The notes under the pieces were generated by a model. It made no database searches, was not told the DNA's origin, and saw nothing but the letters and a program-made list of their open reading frames with translations. The position numbers and the translations under genes are program-made. From assembly GCF_006442795.2 (NCBI RefSeq), contig NZ_CP083956.1, positions 3,139,501 to 3,203,500 on the forward strand: a stretch of 64,000 nt of DNA, written 5' to 3'. This document shows, in pieces, positions 8,617-16,351 of the stretch (positions are counted from its first letter, which is position 1; every line of letters begins with the position of its first letter). The stretch is from Mesorhizobium sp. B1-1-8 (GTDB lineage: Bacteria > Pseudomonadota > Alphaproteobacteria > Rhizobiales > Rhizobiaceae).

Positions 8617-9504
8617 TCACAGCTTATCCCCAAAGCGCGTTGATGATCTCCGTCTCGGGCGCGGCGGGGTGAGAAAGGTCGGAACGGTGGCGACGAAGGA
8701 GAGGACGTCGGGTCCGCCGGGCTGGTGTTCGATGGTCAGCCGGTAGCCGGGAAGCGGTTGGCGCTTAACGATCTCCCGCAGGTCGTAGGCGAAGTGCTTG
8801 AGCGGCGAGAGGCTGCCGGACTTCTGGTGCAGATGGCCGAAGTCGAAGCTCCAGCCGAAGGACTGGCGGCCGCCGTGCTTGCGCACGATGCGGTAGAGCC
8901 AGCGTTCGAGACCGCCCGTCAGATCGAAATACGCCCGGTCGATCGTGAGCACGAGTGCATCGTCGAGCACGGCGCGGTAGAACCAGTCCGGCAGGATCAG
9001 CTCGACGCCGACGGGGCGGCCAGCGCGATCGGTACGCTCGTGCCATTCGTTGATCCAGGAGAAGCGGTGACGGCGGCCTTCCGCCGGCTGGCGGATCGAT
9101 GTCGCGACGGTGGTGGATTGGAGCCGGTCGAGCGCCGCCTTGAGGCGCAGGTAGTCGCGTATAGACACGCCGCGGCCGACGTAGGTGAGAATCTCGTAAG
9201 GTGTCGTCGCCATCAGGCGCGAGGTGCGCAAGCCCGCGTCGCGGGCATTGACGATCTGGCTCGCGGCCCAGATCAGGATGTCGGCATCCCAGATCGTCGC
9301 CATGCCATGATCCGGCACGGCTTCGACGCGGATGGTGACGTCGCCGGCCTTGAAATCGATCGGGGCGACGCGTTTGGACTTTGCGAGTGAGAAGAACGGA
9401 TAGGCCATGAGATCCTGCGCGTCGCGAGGCGCGAACTCGCCGGGAAGCGCATGAAATAAATCGAGTTGCGCGCGTTCCGAGGGTGGGTAGGAGCGTGCCG
9501 ACAA
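8617..9504 (-). CDS. repA: RepA-family replication initiator
   Basis: A 295-aa protein of the replication initiator protein A family found in alphaproteobacterial plasmids and integrative elements. The N-terminal winged-helix region (DLMAYPFFSLAKSKR... to about residue 130) and the second domain with DRAYFDLTGGLERWLYRIVRKHGG (about 190-215) are typical. It would let the excised circle replicate, using the adjacent iterons at 8547-8610 as binding sites. parA, which normally follows repA here, is absent. The HTH gene at 9523 lies 18 nt upstream and probably shares its transcript. Confidence 0.9.
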   Translation of the reverse strand: MSARSYPPSERAQLDLFHALPGEFAPRDAQDLMAYPFFSLAKSKRVAPIDFKAGDVTIRVEAVPDHGMATIWDADILIWAASQIVNARDAGLRTSRLMATTPYEILTYVGRGVSIRDYLRLKAALDRLQSTTVATSIRQPAEGRRHRFSWINEWHERTDRAGRPVGVELILPDWFYRAVLDDALVLTIDRAYFDLTGGLERWLYRIVRKHGGRQSFGWSFDFGHLHQKSGSLSPLKHFAYDLREIVKRQPLPGYRLTIEHQPGGPDVLSFVATVPTFLTPPRPRRRSSTRFGDKL

Positions 9505-9522
9505 GAGGGAGCCGCTGCGCGA

Positions 9523-9804
9523 TCAGCGCGCGTAGCGGCCGCCATGAGCGGGCGGTTGAGGCGTGTGACGCTTGGCTGGAAGGACGGTGCCCCGCGGATC
9601 GGAGGTCGAGGTGACAGCGCCACGCTCGGCCCAGGCTTCGAGGTCGTCGATCGCATAAACGACGCGGCCGCCGAGCTTGCGATAGGCAGGGCCTGTCCCA
9701 TAGGTCCGGTGCTTTTCGAGTGTGCGGGCGGACAGGCTGAGGAACCCCGCGGCTTCCTTGGTGCGAAGAAAGCGCGGTGGGAGAACGGCGAGATCGGGTC
9801 GCAT
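9523..9804 (-). CDS. HTH domain protein (AlpA/excisionase-like)
   Basis: A 93-aa protein with a helix-turn-helix 17 domain at about residues 10-60 (RFLRTKEAAGFLSLSARTLEKHRTYGTGPAYRKLGGRVVYAIDDLEAWAE) and a basic tail. Such a gene normally precedes repA in this element family. It may regulate repA or serve as a recombination directionality factor. A perfect 12-bp inverted repeat lies about 85 nt upstream of its start (9889-9918). Confidence 0.85.
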   Translation of the reverse strand: MRPDLAVLPPRFLRTKEAAGFLSLSARTLEKHRTYGTGPAYRKLGGRVVYAIDDLEAWAERGAVTSTSDPRGTVLPAKRHTPQPPAHGGRYAR

Positions 9805-9888
9805 GGGGGCCTCCGTGGGTTCGTTGAGGCTGCTGGTGTTCAGCGGCTAACGAAGGTCACGATGGCGAAGCAGGACCGGCGAGTTGCA

Positions 9889-9918
9889 GGGCGAATTTAG
9901 GGGAGGCTAAATTCGCCC
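9889..9918. terminator. Perfect 12-bp palindrome at the DUF2285 stop codon
   Basis: GGGCGAATTTAG (9889-9900), a 6-nt loop, then the exact complement CTAAATTCGCCC (9907-9918). The DUF2285 stop codon (TAG, 9907-9909) is inside the second arm. It may terminate the upstream transcript, although no run of T follows on the minus strand, or it may be an operator for the downstream HTH/repA genes. Confidence 0.5.
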
Positions 9919-10518
9919 ACCATGAACGGCATCCTGATGCGCTAAGCTTGCCCGGCGATGACGAAGAAGCTTGCGATAGCCGCCTGCGATCATGGCACGC
10001 GCGTCCCTGAGCAGGGATTTGATGGCGTGGCGGGCAGAGGATGCCTGCCAGTCGTCGCGCTCAAGAGGACCCATGCGGAAGATGACCTGCGCGATTTCCT
10101 GCTGTGTGGCGCCATCGCGATAGCCATCGACGCATTGCAGCATCCGTCGCAGTCGCGCGCGCTGTTGTTTGGTCAGCCGCGTTTCGGGAGGAACGGCTCT
10201 ATTGTGGAGCGCGGCGAGCAGGCGTTGGATGGACTCAACCCGGTCGAACCCCTCGATACCGAGAGGCACGAACGCGCCGAGCGCTACGCGGCCTGGCTCG
10301 ACATCGTGATGCGTGATCTGCAGGCGTTGCCCGTTGCCGAGATCATAGAGGAGGGAGGTTTCGCCCTCGTCGCTGGTCATGAGAGTGACGCCGATTTTCG
10401 GATACTGCGCAGTGCTTGCGGACAGGACCGCAGGCGCCTCTGTGAGAACGATGGCGCCGGTGTCGTCCTGCGGGAGCCAGATCACGCGAGCTTCGGGCGG
10501 GGCATCCAGCGGGTCCAC
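9907..10518 (-). CDS. DUF2285 protein (C-terminal part of a DUF6499-DUF2285 unit)
   Basis: A 203-aa frame beginning at GTG 10518 (MDPLDAPPEARVIWLPQDD). The C-terminal half carries the DUF2285 signature: TKQQRARLRRMLQCVDGYRDGATQQEIAQVIF, then HAIKSLLRDARAMIAGGYRKLLRHRR. DUF2285 proteins are abundant in rhizobial elements and resemble DNA-binding regulators. The frame begins exactly where the overlapping DUF6499 frame loses similarity, so this is either the second of two overlapping genes or the rest of one frameshifted gene. Direct function is unknown. Confidence 0.8.
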   Translation of the reverse strand: MDPLDAPPEARVIWLPQDDTGAIVLTEAPAVLSASTAQYPKIGVTLMTSDEGETSLLYDLGNGQRLQITHHDVEPGRVALGAFVPLGIEGFDRVESIQRLLAALHNRAVPPETRLTKQQRARLRRMLQCVDGYRDGATQQEIAQVIFRMGPLERDDWQASSARHAIKSLLRDARAMIAGGYRKLLRHRRASLAHQDAVHGGRI

Positions 10519-10717
10519 CGGGAAATCGCAACCTCCACCGCTGCCGAATCGCGTCGGTCAACGGACGGGTATCCCCCTTCATCTCTTTCAACTCTTCGAA
10601 GTCCTTGTCGTAGGAGTCGTTACGGCGGAGCCATTCCCAGGCGAGGTCGGTTGCGGCCATGTCCTCGACATGATCGTAGCCGTTGGGCGAACGCCAGCCG
10701 GACGCGTCAGGTCTCAT
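10343..10717 (-). CDS. DUF6499 (transcriptional-regulator-like) N-terminal part
   Basis: The first ~60 residues (MRPDASGWRSPNGYDHVEDMAATDLAWEWLRRN...IRQRWRLRFPG) match the DUF6499 domain that is often fused N-terminally to DUF2285. ATG 10717 has a GAGGAG ribosome binding site. After LRFPGG the frame continues as low-complexity nonsense to 10343, while the next frame (GTG 10518) continues sensibly as VDPLDAPPEARVIWLP. A one-base slip near 10518-10522 would produce a single ~270-aa protein. I favour a frameshifted gene, but a natural two-gene arrangement cannot be excluded. Confidence 0.6.
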   Translation of the reverse strand: MRPDASGWRSPNGYDHVEDMAATDLAWEWLRRNDSYDKDFEELKEMKGDTRPLTDAIRQRWRLRFPGGPAGCPARSSRDLAPAGRHRRHRSHRGACGPVRKHCAVSENRRHSHDQRRGRNLPPL

Positions 10718-10828
10718 CGCGATGCTCTCCTCGTCTTGAACTTGTGAGAGAATCAAGATTCCCGGATGGGTTGTCGTGTGGAAGCTAGGAAGTCGGCAAA
10801 GGGTGATGCCAAAAAAGCATCGCGGCGA

Positions 10829-11083
10829 TCACTGCTTCGTGCGCAACAGTTCACGATAGCCGTGCTCCGTCATCCAACGTGCACGCGCGAGATGCGAGTC
10901 ATGAATTTTGAGACAGCGCTGCGGCTCTTGTAGGGGGTCAAGGCCGAAAAGAATCTGGACAACCTCGCGCCAATCAGCGCCATCGCGAGCCGAGTCGAGC
11001 AGGCGCAGGTAGAGCACCATATGCTCGCGATCATAAGCCGTGAGCGTTTCCCTTATCGGTGGTTCTTCCAGAAATGACGTCAT
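10829..11083 (-). CDS. Second DUF2285 protein, short
   Basis: An 84-aa protein (MTSFLEEPPIRETLTAYDREHMVLYLRLLD...) that is almost wholly a DUF2285 domain, ending ARWMTEHGYRELLRTKQ. ATG 11095, four codons upstream, is an alternative start. The reading frame stays open to 11266, but that part is out-of-frame sequence from the degenerate XRE gene upstream. It has no N-terminal DUF6499 partner, unlike the copy at 9907. Probably a DNA-binding accessory protein; function unknown. Confidence 0.75.
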   Translation of the reverse strand: MTSFLEEPPIRETLTAYDREHMVLYLRLLDSARDGADWREVVQILFGLDPLQEPQRCLKIHDSHLARARWMTEHGYRELLRTKQ

Positions 11084-11105
11084 GACATGTCTCATAGGCC
11101 GACCA

Positions 11106-11436
11106 TCACTCGACCGGCATTCGTTGGCACTCCTGCCAAGCACTTCTGTGACAAGGGACGACAGTCGGTGCGCTATCGGAACGACGCGAGCGGATGGGCT
11201 TAGCCTGGTCCCGGCCATCCAACAGCAGCACTCCTTCACCCTTGTCGGTTGAGAGCAGGACGACACCGGCTGCCTCGAACGCTCTACGAACTTGATCGCA
11301 TCGTCACCGTCACCTCCGATCCGTTCTCGGATTCGAGGCGTTTGAGCGCGGTCAGCAATGTGCCGGGCTCAGCGAGCGTCTCCTGCGTCCATCCAAGCAA
11401 CGCGCACGCGGCCCGTGATTGCCGGACGGCGATCAT
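11106..11436 (-). pseudogene. Frameshifted XRE-family regulator remnant
   Basis: Starting at ATG 11436, preceded by GGAGGTGATG, the minus strand reads MIAVRQSRAACALLGWTQETLAE...LTALKRLESENGSE, the N-terminal helix-turn-helix of the short rhizobial XRE type. The frame then closes (RSSS, stop). One base over, the expected C-terminus appears: QVRRAFEAAGVVLLSTDKGEGVLL. The two halves overlap near the ATGCGATCAAG stretch, so a single indel explains the break. No intact copy of this regulator lies nearby. Confidence 0.6.
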
Positions 11437-11621
11437 GCATCATCACCTCCCCACCGACGCGAATGTACCTGCCAGAACTACGACTATATTAGTCGTTCTC
11501 GCGGGCCGCGCGCGAGGAAAATCGATATCTTTTCCTCTGGATTGCGCCGAATAGGCCGAACAGATTCGGTCGCTTGCATAGCGAAGGCCCCGGCCAATCT
11601 GACCGGGGCCTTGTTCGGGGC

Positions 11622-11948
11622 TCAGTCGCCCCGGCGACCGTTGGGCCGGGACCAGATCAGAGAGAAGGTGTCGGCATCCTCGTCATCGAAGAGGTTGGCG
11701 TAGATCGGGGCGTTGAAGCTTGGATCGTCGAGCTTGAGGCCCAGGTAGTCGCGGCCTTCGCCGGAGCGCTTCGACCAGGCGGCGCCAATCTCGGCGCGGC
11801 CGACCAGAACGCGGTGGCTGGGGGCGTTCTCGCCGGTTGCGCGCAGGTCGGGGACGATGCGCACCCCCTTGGCCTGGACGCTGAGGGTGACGATGTCGCC
11901 GGTGAACTCGTTCGTGCCGGTTTTCTTGAAGGTGCCGATGGTGGCCAT
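11622..11948 (-). CDS. DUF736 protein, copy 2
   Basis: A 108-aa DUF736 protein (MATIGTFKKTGTNEFTGDIVTLSVQAKGVRIVPD..., LFDDEDADTFSLIWSRP at the C-terminus). This copy is closer to the family consensus than the copy at 6821-7168. The frame is open far upstream, but ATG 11948 gives the family length. It has an unusually long 5' leader holding a structured element (12072-12159), and lies apart from the transfer operon. Function unknown, possibly DNA binding. Confidence 0.92.
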   Translation of the reverse strand: MATIGTFKKTGTNEFTGDIVTLSVQAKGVRIVPDLRATGENAPSHRVLVGRAEIGAAWSKRSGEGRDYLGLKLDDPSFNAPIYANLFDDEDADTFSLIWSRPNGRRGD

Positions 11949-12050
11949 GGTAAGTCTCCGTTTTTCCGTTCTCGAGCCCGCACCATGCGGCCTCGATGGC
12001 GATCGGTTGGACGGAGGCGACCGACGACGCATCGCTCGCGACCGAAGCAA

Positions 12051-12159
12051 AGCGGAGGATGGCGCGGATGAGACTTTCTTGGTTCGCGAGGAATGACGGC
12101 AAAACCGGGGTCCCCGCGCGACTTGTCGCGCGGGGTGGTTTCGGCAGGGGAAGAAAGTC
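12051..12159 (-). promoter_or_regulatory. Structured leader element, copy A (upstream of DUF736)
   Basis: An outer 9-bp inverted repeat (12072-12080/12151-12159, GACTTTCTT/AAGAAAGTC) encloses a perfect 11-bp hairpin (12112-12122/12125-12135, 2-nt loop). The spacer between outer arm and hairpin is 31 nt. Copy B at 15085-15182 has the same layout, the same 31-nt spacer length and conserved unpaired sequence (GGTTCGCGA, CCGGGGT), but different bases in both stems that keep pairing. AGCGGAGGATGGC (12051-12063) beside the outer arm is also shared. It ends 124 nt before the DUF736 start. An RNA element in the 5' leader is the best reading; a protein-binding DNA palindrome is the alternative. Confidence 0.7.
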
Positions 12160-12179
12160 GGGACGCGCCGTTGCGGCAT

Positions 12180-12564
12180 AGGCGGTCGAGGCGTCAGCCG
12201 CCCTTCGGCTAGATCAGCCCATTAAAGAGGCCGTTTGGAGCGCTCGCCGGACGAATTTGAAACGAAGAGGCTGGCCACCGACGCGCCTCACAAGACCGAC
12301 ATGCACTCGACCGGCGCTCCACCCTCTCTTCTCGGGCCACGCCTGCGCATGACCATCATCGGCTTGGCAACGGCAGAAATGTCGCTCCGCCATTCATCGT
12401 TCAGTGCCGCAGCCACGACATCGCCGCCCGAGCTGAAGGCCCGACAGGTCGCCTGCGTGGGTTCGTTGCGATGATGCGAAGCACAAGGCCAGAGCCCCGA
12501 CGTCGGATGCCGTGGTCTGCGAGAGCAACGTCGCGCTGGTTCCGTACCAGTTCGTCGGCCCCGC
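12180..12564. other. Intergenic, nothing recognised
   Basis: About 385 nt between the leader of DUF736 and the end of the membrane-protein gene. Open frames here have no family resemblance or good starts. The 5' end of the DUF736 transcript probably lies in its lower part. Confidence 0.45.
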
Positions 12565-13005
12565 CTAAGCCCGGACTATGCCACGTCCGGTTTGGTCGGC
12601 GGCCGTCATGCCTGCCACGCGGACAAATGCCGTGACGCCCACGGCCACCGCGCCGACGACAGAAAAGACAATCTGCCATGTCGCCGATGGCATGGCGTGT
12701 TTCACTATGCCATGGGTTGCATGGTAGCCGGCGATAGCAGCGGGCGCGACGAACACCAGCGCGATCGCCAGTCTCGCCCACAGCGGGCGAACGACGTTGA
12801 GCAGAAGCTGACCAAGGCCGAGTGTCAGTCCAGCGGCGAGAGCGCCGACAACGATTGCGCCGAGCCAGCCAGCGCCTACGTTGAATGCCCACATACCTGT
12901 GCTGACGCCCGAAAAGAATGGAAGCGCGAAGATGGCGAGCGTGAAGAGTAGCCAGCAGAAAAAGCCGATGGCGATGATGCTGAGAAGTATGCCGAGAACG
13001 ATCAT
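12565..13005 (-). CDS. Four-helix inner-membrane protein, hypothetical
   Basis: A 146-aa protein starting MIVLGILLSIIAIGFFCWLLFTLAIFALPFF, with about four hydrophobic segments (roughly residues 2-32, 42-70, 78-97, 105-130). ATG 13005 is chosen because GGAGACACCGCC precedes it and the upstream frame is not protein-like. I recognise no named family; similar small membrane proteins occur in this region of rhizobial elements. It might be an entry-exclusion or immunity-type protein, which is speculation. Confidence 0.7.
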   Translation of the reverse strand: MIVLGILLSIIAIGFFCWLLFTLAIFALPFFSGVSTGMWAFNVGAGWLGAIVVGALAAGLTLGLGQLLLNVVRPLWARLAIALVFVAPAAIAGYHATHGIVKHAMPSATWQIVFSVVGAVAVGVTAFVRVAGMTAADQTGRGIVRA

Positions 13006-13147
13006 GGCGGTGTCTCCGAGAGAAATGCTCTGACGGTTGCGCCTTCCACCACCACCGCGGCGCGAAGCAGAGCATAGCAAAAGTTGAATCGTGGCGGGAG
13101 CGAAAACCGACAAGGTTTCCGCGTCGCCCGACAGGATCTTCGCCCCG

Positions 13148-13315
13148 TCATGGGGCGAAGGGATCGATTTCGCCGACGATCTCGGCGGCGTCGCCGTCGT
13201 ATTCGTTGGCGGGTATGACCGAGAGCGTGCCGTCGCCCGCGCGAAAGATGACGATGGCGACCATCAGGGTGGCGGCGAGGCTGAAGGCGAAGGCATGTGC
13301 GTCGGAAAGGGACAT
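13148..13315 (-). CDS. Small single-span membrane protein of the element core
   Basis: A 55-aa protein, MSLSDAHAFAFSLAATLMVA..., with one transmembrane helix (about residues 8-27) and an acidic C-terminal tail (EYDGDAAEIVGEIDPFAP). Similar short proteins recur in alphaproteobacterial integrative elements, as far as I recall. Start 13315 is preferred over the upstream ATG at 13390 because protein-like sequence begins here. Function unknown. Confidence 0.6.
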   Translation of the reverse strand: MSLSDAHAFAFSLAATLMVAIVIFRAGDGTLSVIPANEYDGDAAEIVGEIDPFAP

Positions 13316-13548
13316 CGATCCGGCTCCTGTTTGAAGCGGAGGACCATCCCCCGCTGACAGGCGCCCGATGTGTTCGGCCGAGGGCCGCAATCACCGCGCA
13401 GGCGAAGCCGCAGCGGCGGCACGCTTTGCGTAGTCCGACCCCTTGCGGGTTGATGGCGTCAGGCCATCGGCTGGACCAAGGATCAGCGACGAGAAGTGGG
13501 GGTGGTGTTCAGCTTAAGAGGCAGCCGGGCTGTCGATACGGCAAACTG

Positions 13549-13971
13549 CTATGCCACGAGCTTCGCAAGCGCGGTGACAACTTCGCCGACGTCGGCTGCA
13601 AATCCCCCCGGCCATCGTCGTGCTACATCACGCTGGAAGCCGCCGCGCTGAAAATGAGGGTGAAGGAGGGAGATTACGCACTGCAGGTCTGGCGGGAGAG
13701 TTAGACCGGCCTTGGCGGCGTAGCGCGCTGCCTTGTCGAGATCATGCCGTATGTGCGTCCGATTCCAATTATCATCGGTGACGGTGCGAAGCAGGTAAGA
13801 CTTGAGCAGCGATTCAATGGCGATGGCAGACTGATGCAAGGCGACATTGTCGGCGCCATTTTCAACCGCCCAATTTGCGCCCTCCATGCTGCCGGTGGCA
13901 GTTCGAAGAAAAGTCTCGGAAAGCGCGACGTCGAGAACGACAGTGTCAGGGAACGAAGCAAGCCGCAACAT
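13549..13971 (-). CDS. HEPN-like protein
   Basis: A 140-aa protein with features of the HEPN domain: a helix rich in small residues (NVALHQSAIAIESLLKSYLLRTV, about residues 42-64) followed by HIRHDLDKAARYAAKAGL (about 73-90). This fits the 'HEPN domain of nucleotidyltransferase or minimal toxin' pattern. The classic RX4-6H ribonuclease motif is not clear. It is located between the small membrane proteins and DUF2493. If HEPN, it may be an RNase-type toxin or a nucleotidyltransferase partner; no nucleotidyltransferase is adjacent. Confidence 0.5.
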   Translation of the reverse strand: MLRLASFPDTVVLDVALSETFLRTATGSMEGANWAVENGADNVALHQSAIAIESLLKSYLLRTVTDDNWNRTHIRHDLDKAARYAAKAGLTLPPDLQCVISLLHPHFQRGGFQRDVARRWPGGFAADVGEVVTALAKLVA

Positions 13972-14037
13972 GATGCGAAGATATGCTTCACGTCGTGGAC
14001 CGTCAAAATATCGCCAGGCGATGAGATGGGGCGGCGC

Positions 14038-14964
14038 TTACGCGCCGCCGCTTCCGAAGCGATAGACCGGAATGCCGAGCTTGCGGGCCTTGTCGGCAAG
14101 ATTGTCCTGAATGCCGGTGCCCGGGAAGACGATGACCCCGATCGGCATGATCGCCAGCATCTGGTCATTGCGCTTGAAGGGTGCCGCCTTGGCATGTTTC
14201 GTCCAGTCGGGCTTGAAGGCGACCTGCGGCACCTTGCGGTGATCAGCCCAGCGGGCTGCGATCTTTTCGGCGCCTTTCGGCGATCCGCCGTGCATGAGCA
14301 CCATGTCGGGGTGCTTGATATGGATTTGATCGAGCTTCACCCAGATGAGCTTGTGATCGGTGGTGTCACCGCCCGAGAAGGCGATCTTCGGCCCGGCGGG
14401 CAACATGACCTCGGTCTCTGCGCGCCGTTTTGCGGCGAGAAAGTCGCGGCTGTCGATCATCGCGGAGGTGAGGTTGCGATGGTTGACCATCGACCCGGTA
14501 CGCGGGCGCCAGCTTGATCCGGTCTGCCGTTCGAAGTGATCGGCGGCCTGGTCGCGCATCAGCTCGAACGCGTTGCGGCGTTCGATCAAGGTCTGCCCTT
14601 CGGCGGTCAAGCGCTCCAGTTCGACCGATTTCACCTCGCTGCCGTCCTGTTCGCGTTGGCTGCGGCGCTGTCCTTGCTCGTTGTCGTCCAGCTCGCGCTC
14701 GATGCGGTCGGTGGCGCGGTGAAAGAGATTGACGGTCGACCAAAGCAGGTCGTCGAGGTCGGGTTCGAGCCGTGTGTCCTGCATGGTCGAGATCAGGGCG
14801 TCGAAGATATCGGCGATGGCGCCGGCCACGCGGTCGCCCTCAGGGAGTGGGCGGGGGTCGGGTTCATCCTCGAAGGGACGAAAGCCGTAAAGTTGAAGTT
14901 CCTGCAGGAGGTGGTCGGTCGGGGATGTGTTGTGGTGTGGCTCGAAGTCGTCGTGCTCGCTCAT
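14038..14964 (-). CDS. DUF2493 (YspA/cpYpsA-related SLOG) protein
   Basis: A 308-aa protein with an N-terminal acidic/helical region (about 1-180) and a C-terminal SLOG-type Rossmann domain (DUF2493) from about residue 205: HIKHPDMVLMHGGSPKGAEKIAARWADHRKVPQVAFKPDW, then MPIGVIVFPGTGIQDNLADKARKLGIPVYRFG. SLOG domains bind nucleotide-derived ligands. It is a standard core gene of these elements, function unknown. The start is ATG 14964 (MSEHDDFE), preceded by GATGGAGC; the frame is open to 15021. Its leader contains structured element copy B. Confidence 0.88.
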   Translation of the reverse strand: MSEHDDFEPHHNTSPTDHLLQELQLYGFRPFEDEPDPRPLPEGDRVAGAIADIFDALISTMQDTRLEPDLDDLLWSTVNLFHRATDRIERELDDNEQGQRRSQREQDGSEVKSVELERLTAEGQTLIERRNAFELMRDQAADHFERQTGSSWRPRTGSMVNHRNLTSAMIDSRDFLAAKRRAETEVMLPAGPKIAFSGGDTTDHKLIWVKLDQIHIKHPDMVLMHGGSPKGAEKIAARWADHRKVPQVAFKPDWTKHAKAAPFKRNDQMLAIMPIGVIVFPGTGIQDNLADKARKLGIPVYRFGSGGA

Positions 14965-15068
14965 GGGATGCTCCATCGGTTGGACCGCGACCGTCGCGGC
15001 CTTCATGGCGACGAAGCCCATGGGCGGATCGGCCTTGCACCCGGAGCGCAGCGCCGGGCCGGAGCGTC

Positions 15069-15182
15069 AGCGGAGGATGGCAGAGGCCGGCTATTTTGGT
15101 TCGCGATGGAAAGGCGCGGCACCGGGGTCCCCACGCGGCCTGCCGCGTGGGGTGGAGATGCGCCGCCGGAAAATAGCCGGCC
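15069..15182 (-). promoter_or_regulatory. Structured leader element, copy B (upstream of DUF2493)
   Basis: An outer 13-bp inverted repeat (15085-15097/15170-15182, GGCCGGCTATTTT and its complement) encloses a perfect 11-bp hairpin (15129-15139/15142-15152, 2-nt loop), with a 31-nt spacer as in copy A at 12072-12159. Relative to copy A the hairpin has G-C to A-T and A-T to G-C changes at paired positions, and the outer stem is entirely different yet still perfect. The unpaired stretches and the flanking AGCGGAGGATGGC (15069-15081) are conserved. It ends 121 nt before the DUF2493 start. Confidence 0.7.
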
Positions 15183-15316
15183 GCCGCCATTGCCGGGCCG
15201 GCCCGGCTATGGGCCGATCGCCCTCTCGAAGGCCGAGGCGCGGTTCTCTCCGACGGTCAGATGCATCCGCACGGGCACGATGACGATGCACCGCACCACG
15301 CCGTCCTCGTCCAGGG

Positions 15317-16351
15317 CTATGCCGCCAGCGCCATGAAACGGGCGACGTCCTGGGGTGCGAGTTGGCTCCTCACGTTCGCCGTCAGCGCATTGAGCCCGCG
15401 GGTTCGCAGATCCTCGTTGAAATCCCCGAGCATCGGCGAGAGCACGGTCGCGTCGATCCCGACCGCGTTCGCCCGTTCGATCAGGCTATCCCGCGCGCCG
15501 TCCCCGGCCGGATCATTGTCGCGGACGATATAGAGCCTGCGCAGCGCGCCCGGGAACAGAATGGCAGCGAGATGTGCGGCTGAGAGTGCTGCCGCCATGG
15601 CCATGTCGGGCAGACTCTGCTTGAGCGAGAGCACCGTTTCGATGCCTTCGCCCGCCGCCATGACCTCGCCGGCGTTCCCGAAGCGAACCGCGTTTCCGAG
15701 GAGATCGCCCATCGCCTTGCGTTGCGTAGCAATCGGCGCCTTGTCGGAGCCGTCCGGTGCGAGCCAGGTGCGATGCGCGCCGGTGATCCTGCCGCCGAGG
15801 TCGGTGACACCAGCGATCATGGCTGGCCAGGTCTCGGTCGGAGAGTGCTCGTCAGGCCGATAGTAGCAGCGCGGATGAAAGTGGAGATGTCCGGTTCCGC
15901 GCAAATCCGTAATGCCGCGTTCCCGCAGATACGTTTGTACGATCGTGCCTAAAATCGGCTGCGACACGGCGACGAGGCGCCGTGCTGCTTCGGGTGAGCC
16001 CTGTGGTGCGGGACTGCGCTGTTCGTCCACGCGCGGCTCTGGCTCAGGTGGCGTGCTGAGAAAGAGGCGTGCCTCGTCGGCGACGTCCTTGAAGCCGATG
16101 AGGCCGCAGCTCTCCCGGATGATGTCGAGAAGATCGCCGTGCTCACCGGTGGCGGCGTCGGTCCATTTGCCCGCCGGGCCTTTTGGTGAATCCTTCAGCC
16201 GCACGAACATCGAGCGGCCGGGCGTATTGCGAGCATCGCCAACCTGCCAATAGTTGCCCTGGCGATGACCGGCGCCGAGGTAGCGCCGGCAGACCGCCTC
16301 GGCCTGCCGGCCGAGACGTGTTGCGAGATCCGAAGCGTCGTGACCTGCCAT
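15317..16351 (-). CDS. Toprim-domain protein (TraC-like primase, DUF7146-type)
   Basis: A 344-aa protein. The N-terminal half has the zinc-finger-less primase-like region (GNYWQVGDARNTPGRSMFVRL, TGEHGDLLDIIRE). The C-terminal Toprim domain has the catalytic Glu in GEGIETVLSL (about residue 233) and the metal-binding DND in LYIVRDNDPAGDGAR (about 275). Such proteins are thought to prime DNA synthesis on transferred or replicating element DNA. The start codon overlaps the stop of the helicase gene by one base (TAATG), so translation is likely coupled. Confidence 0.85.
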   Translation of the reverse strand: MAGHDASDLATRLGRQAEAVCRRYLGAGHRQGNYWQVGDARNTPGRSMFVRLKDSPKGPAGKWTDAATGEHGDLLDIIRESCGLIGFKDVADEARLFLSTPPEPEPRVDEQRSPAPQGSPEAARRLVAVSQPILGTIVQTYLRERGITDLRGTGHLHFHPRCYYRPDEHSPTETWPAMIAGVTDLGGRITGAHRTWLAPDGSDKAPIATQRKAMGDLLGNAVRFGNAGEVMAAGEGIETVLSLKQSLPDMAMAAALSAAHLAAILFPGALRRLYIVRDNDPAGDGARDSLIERANAVGIDATVLSPMLGDFNEDLRTRGLNALTANVRSQLAPQDVARFMALAA

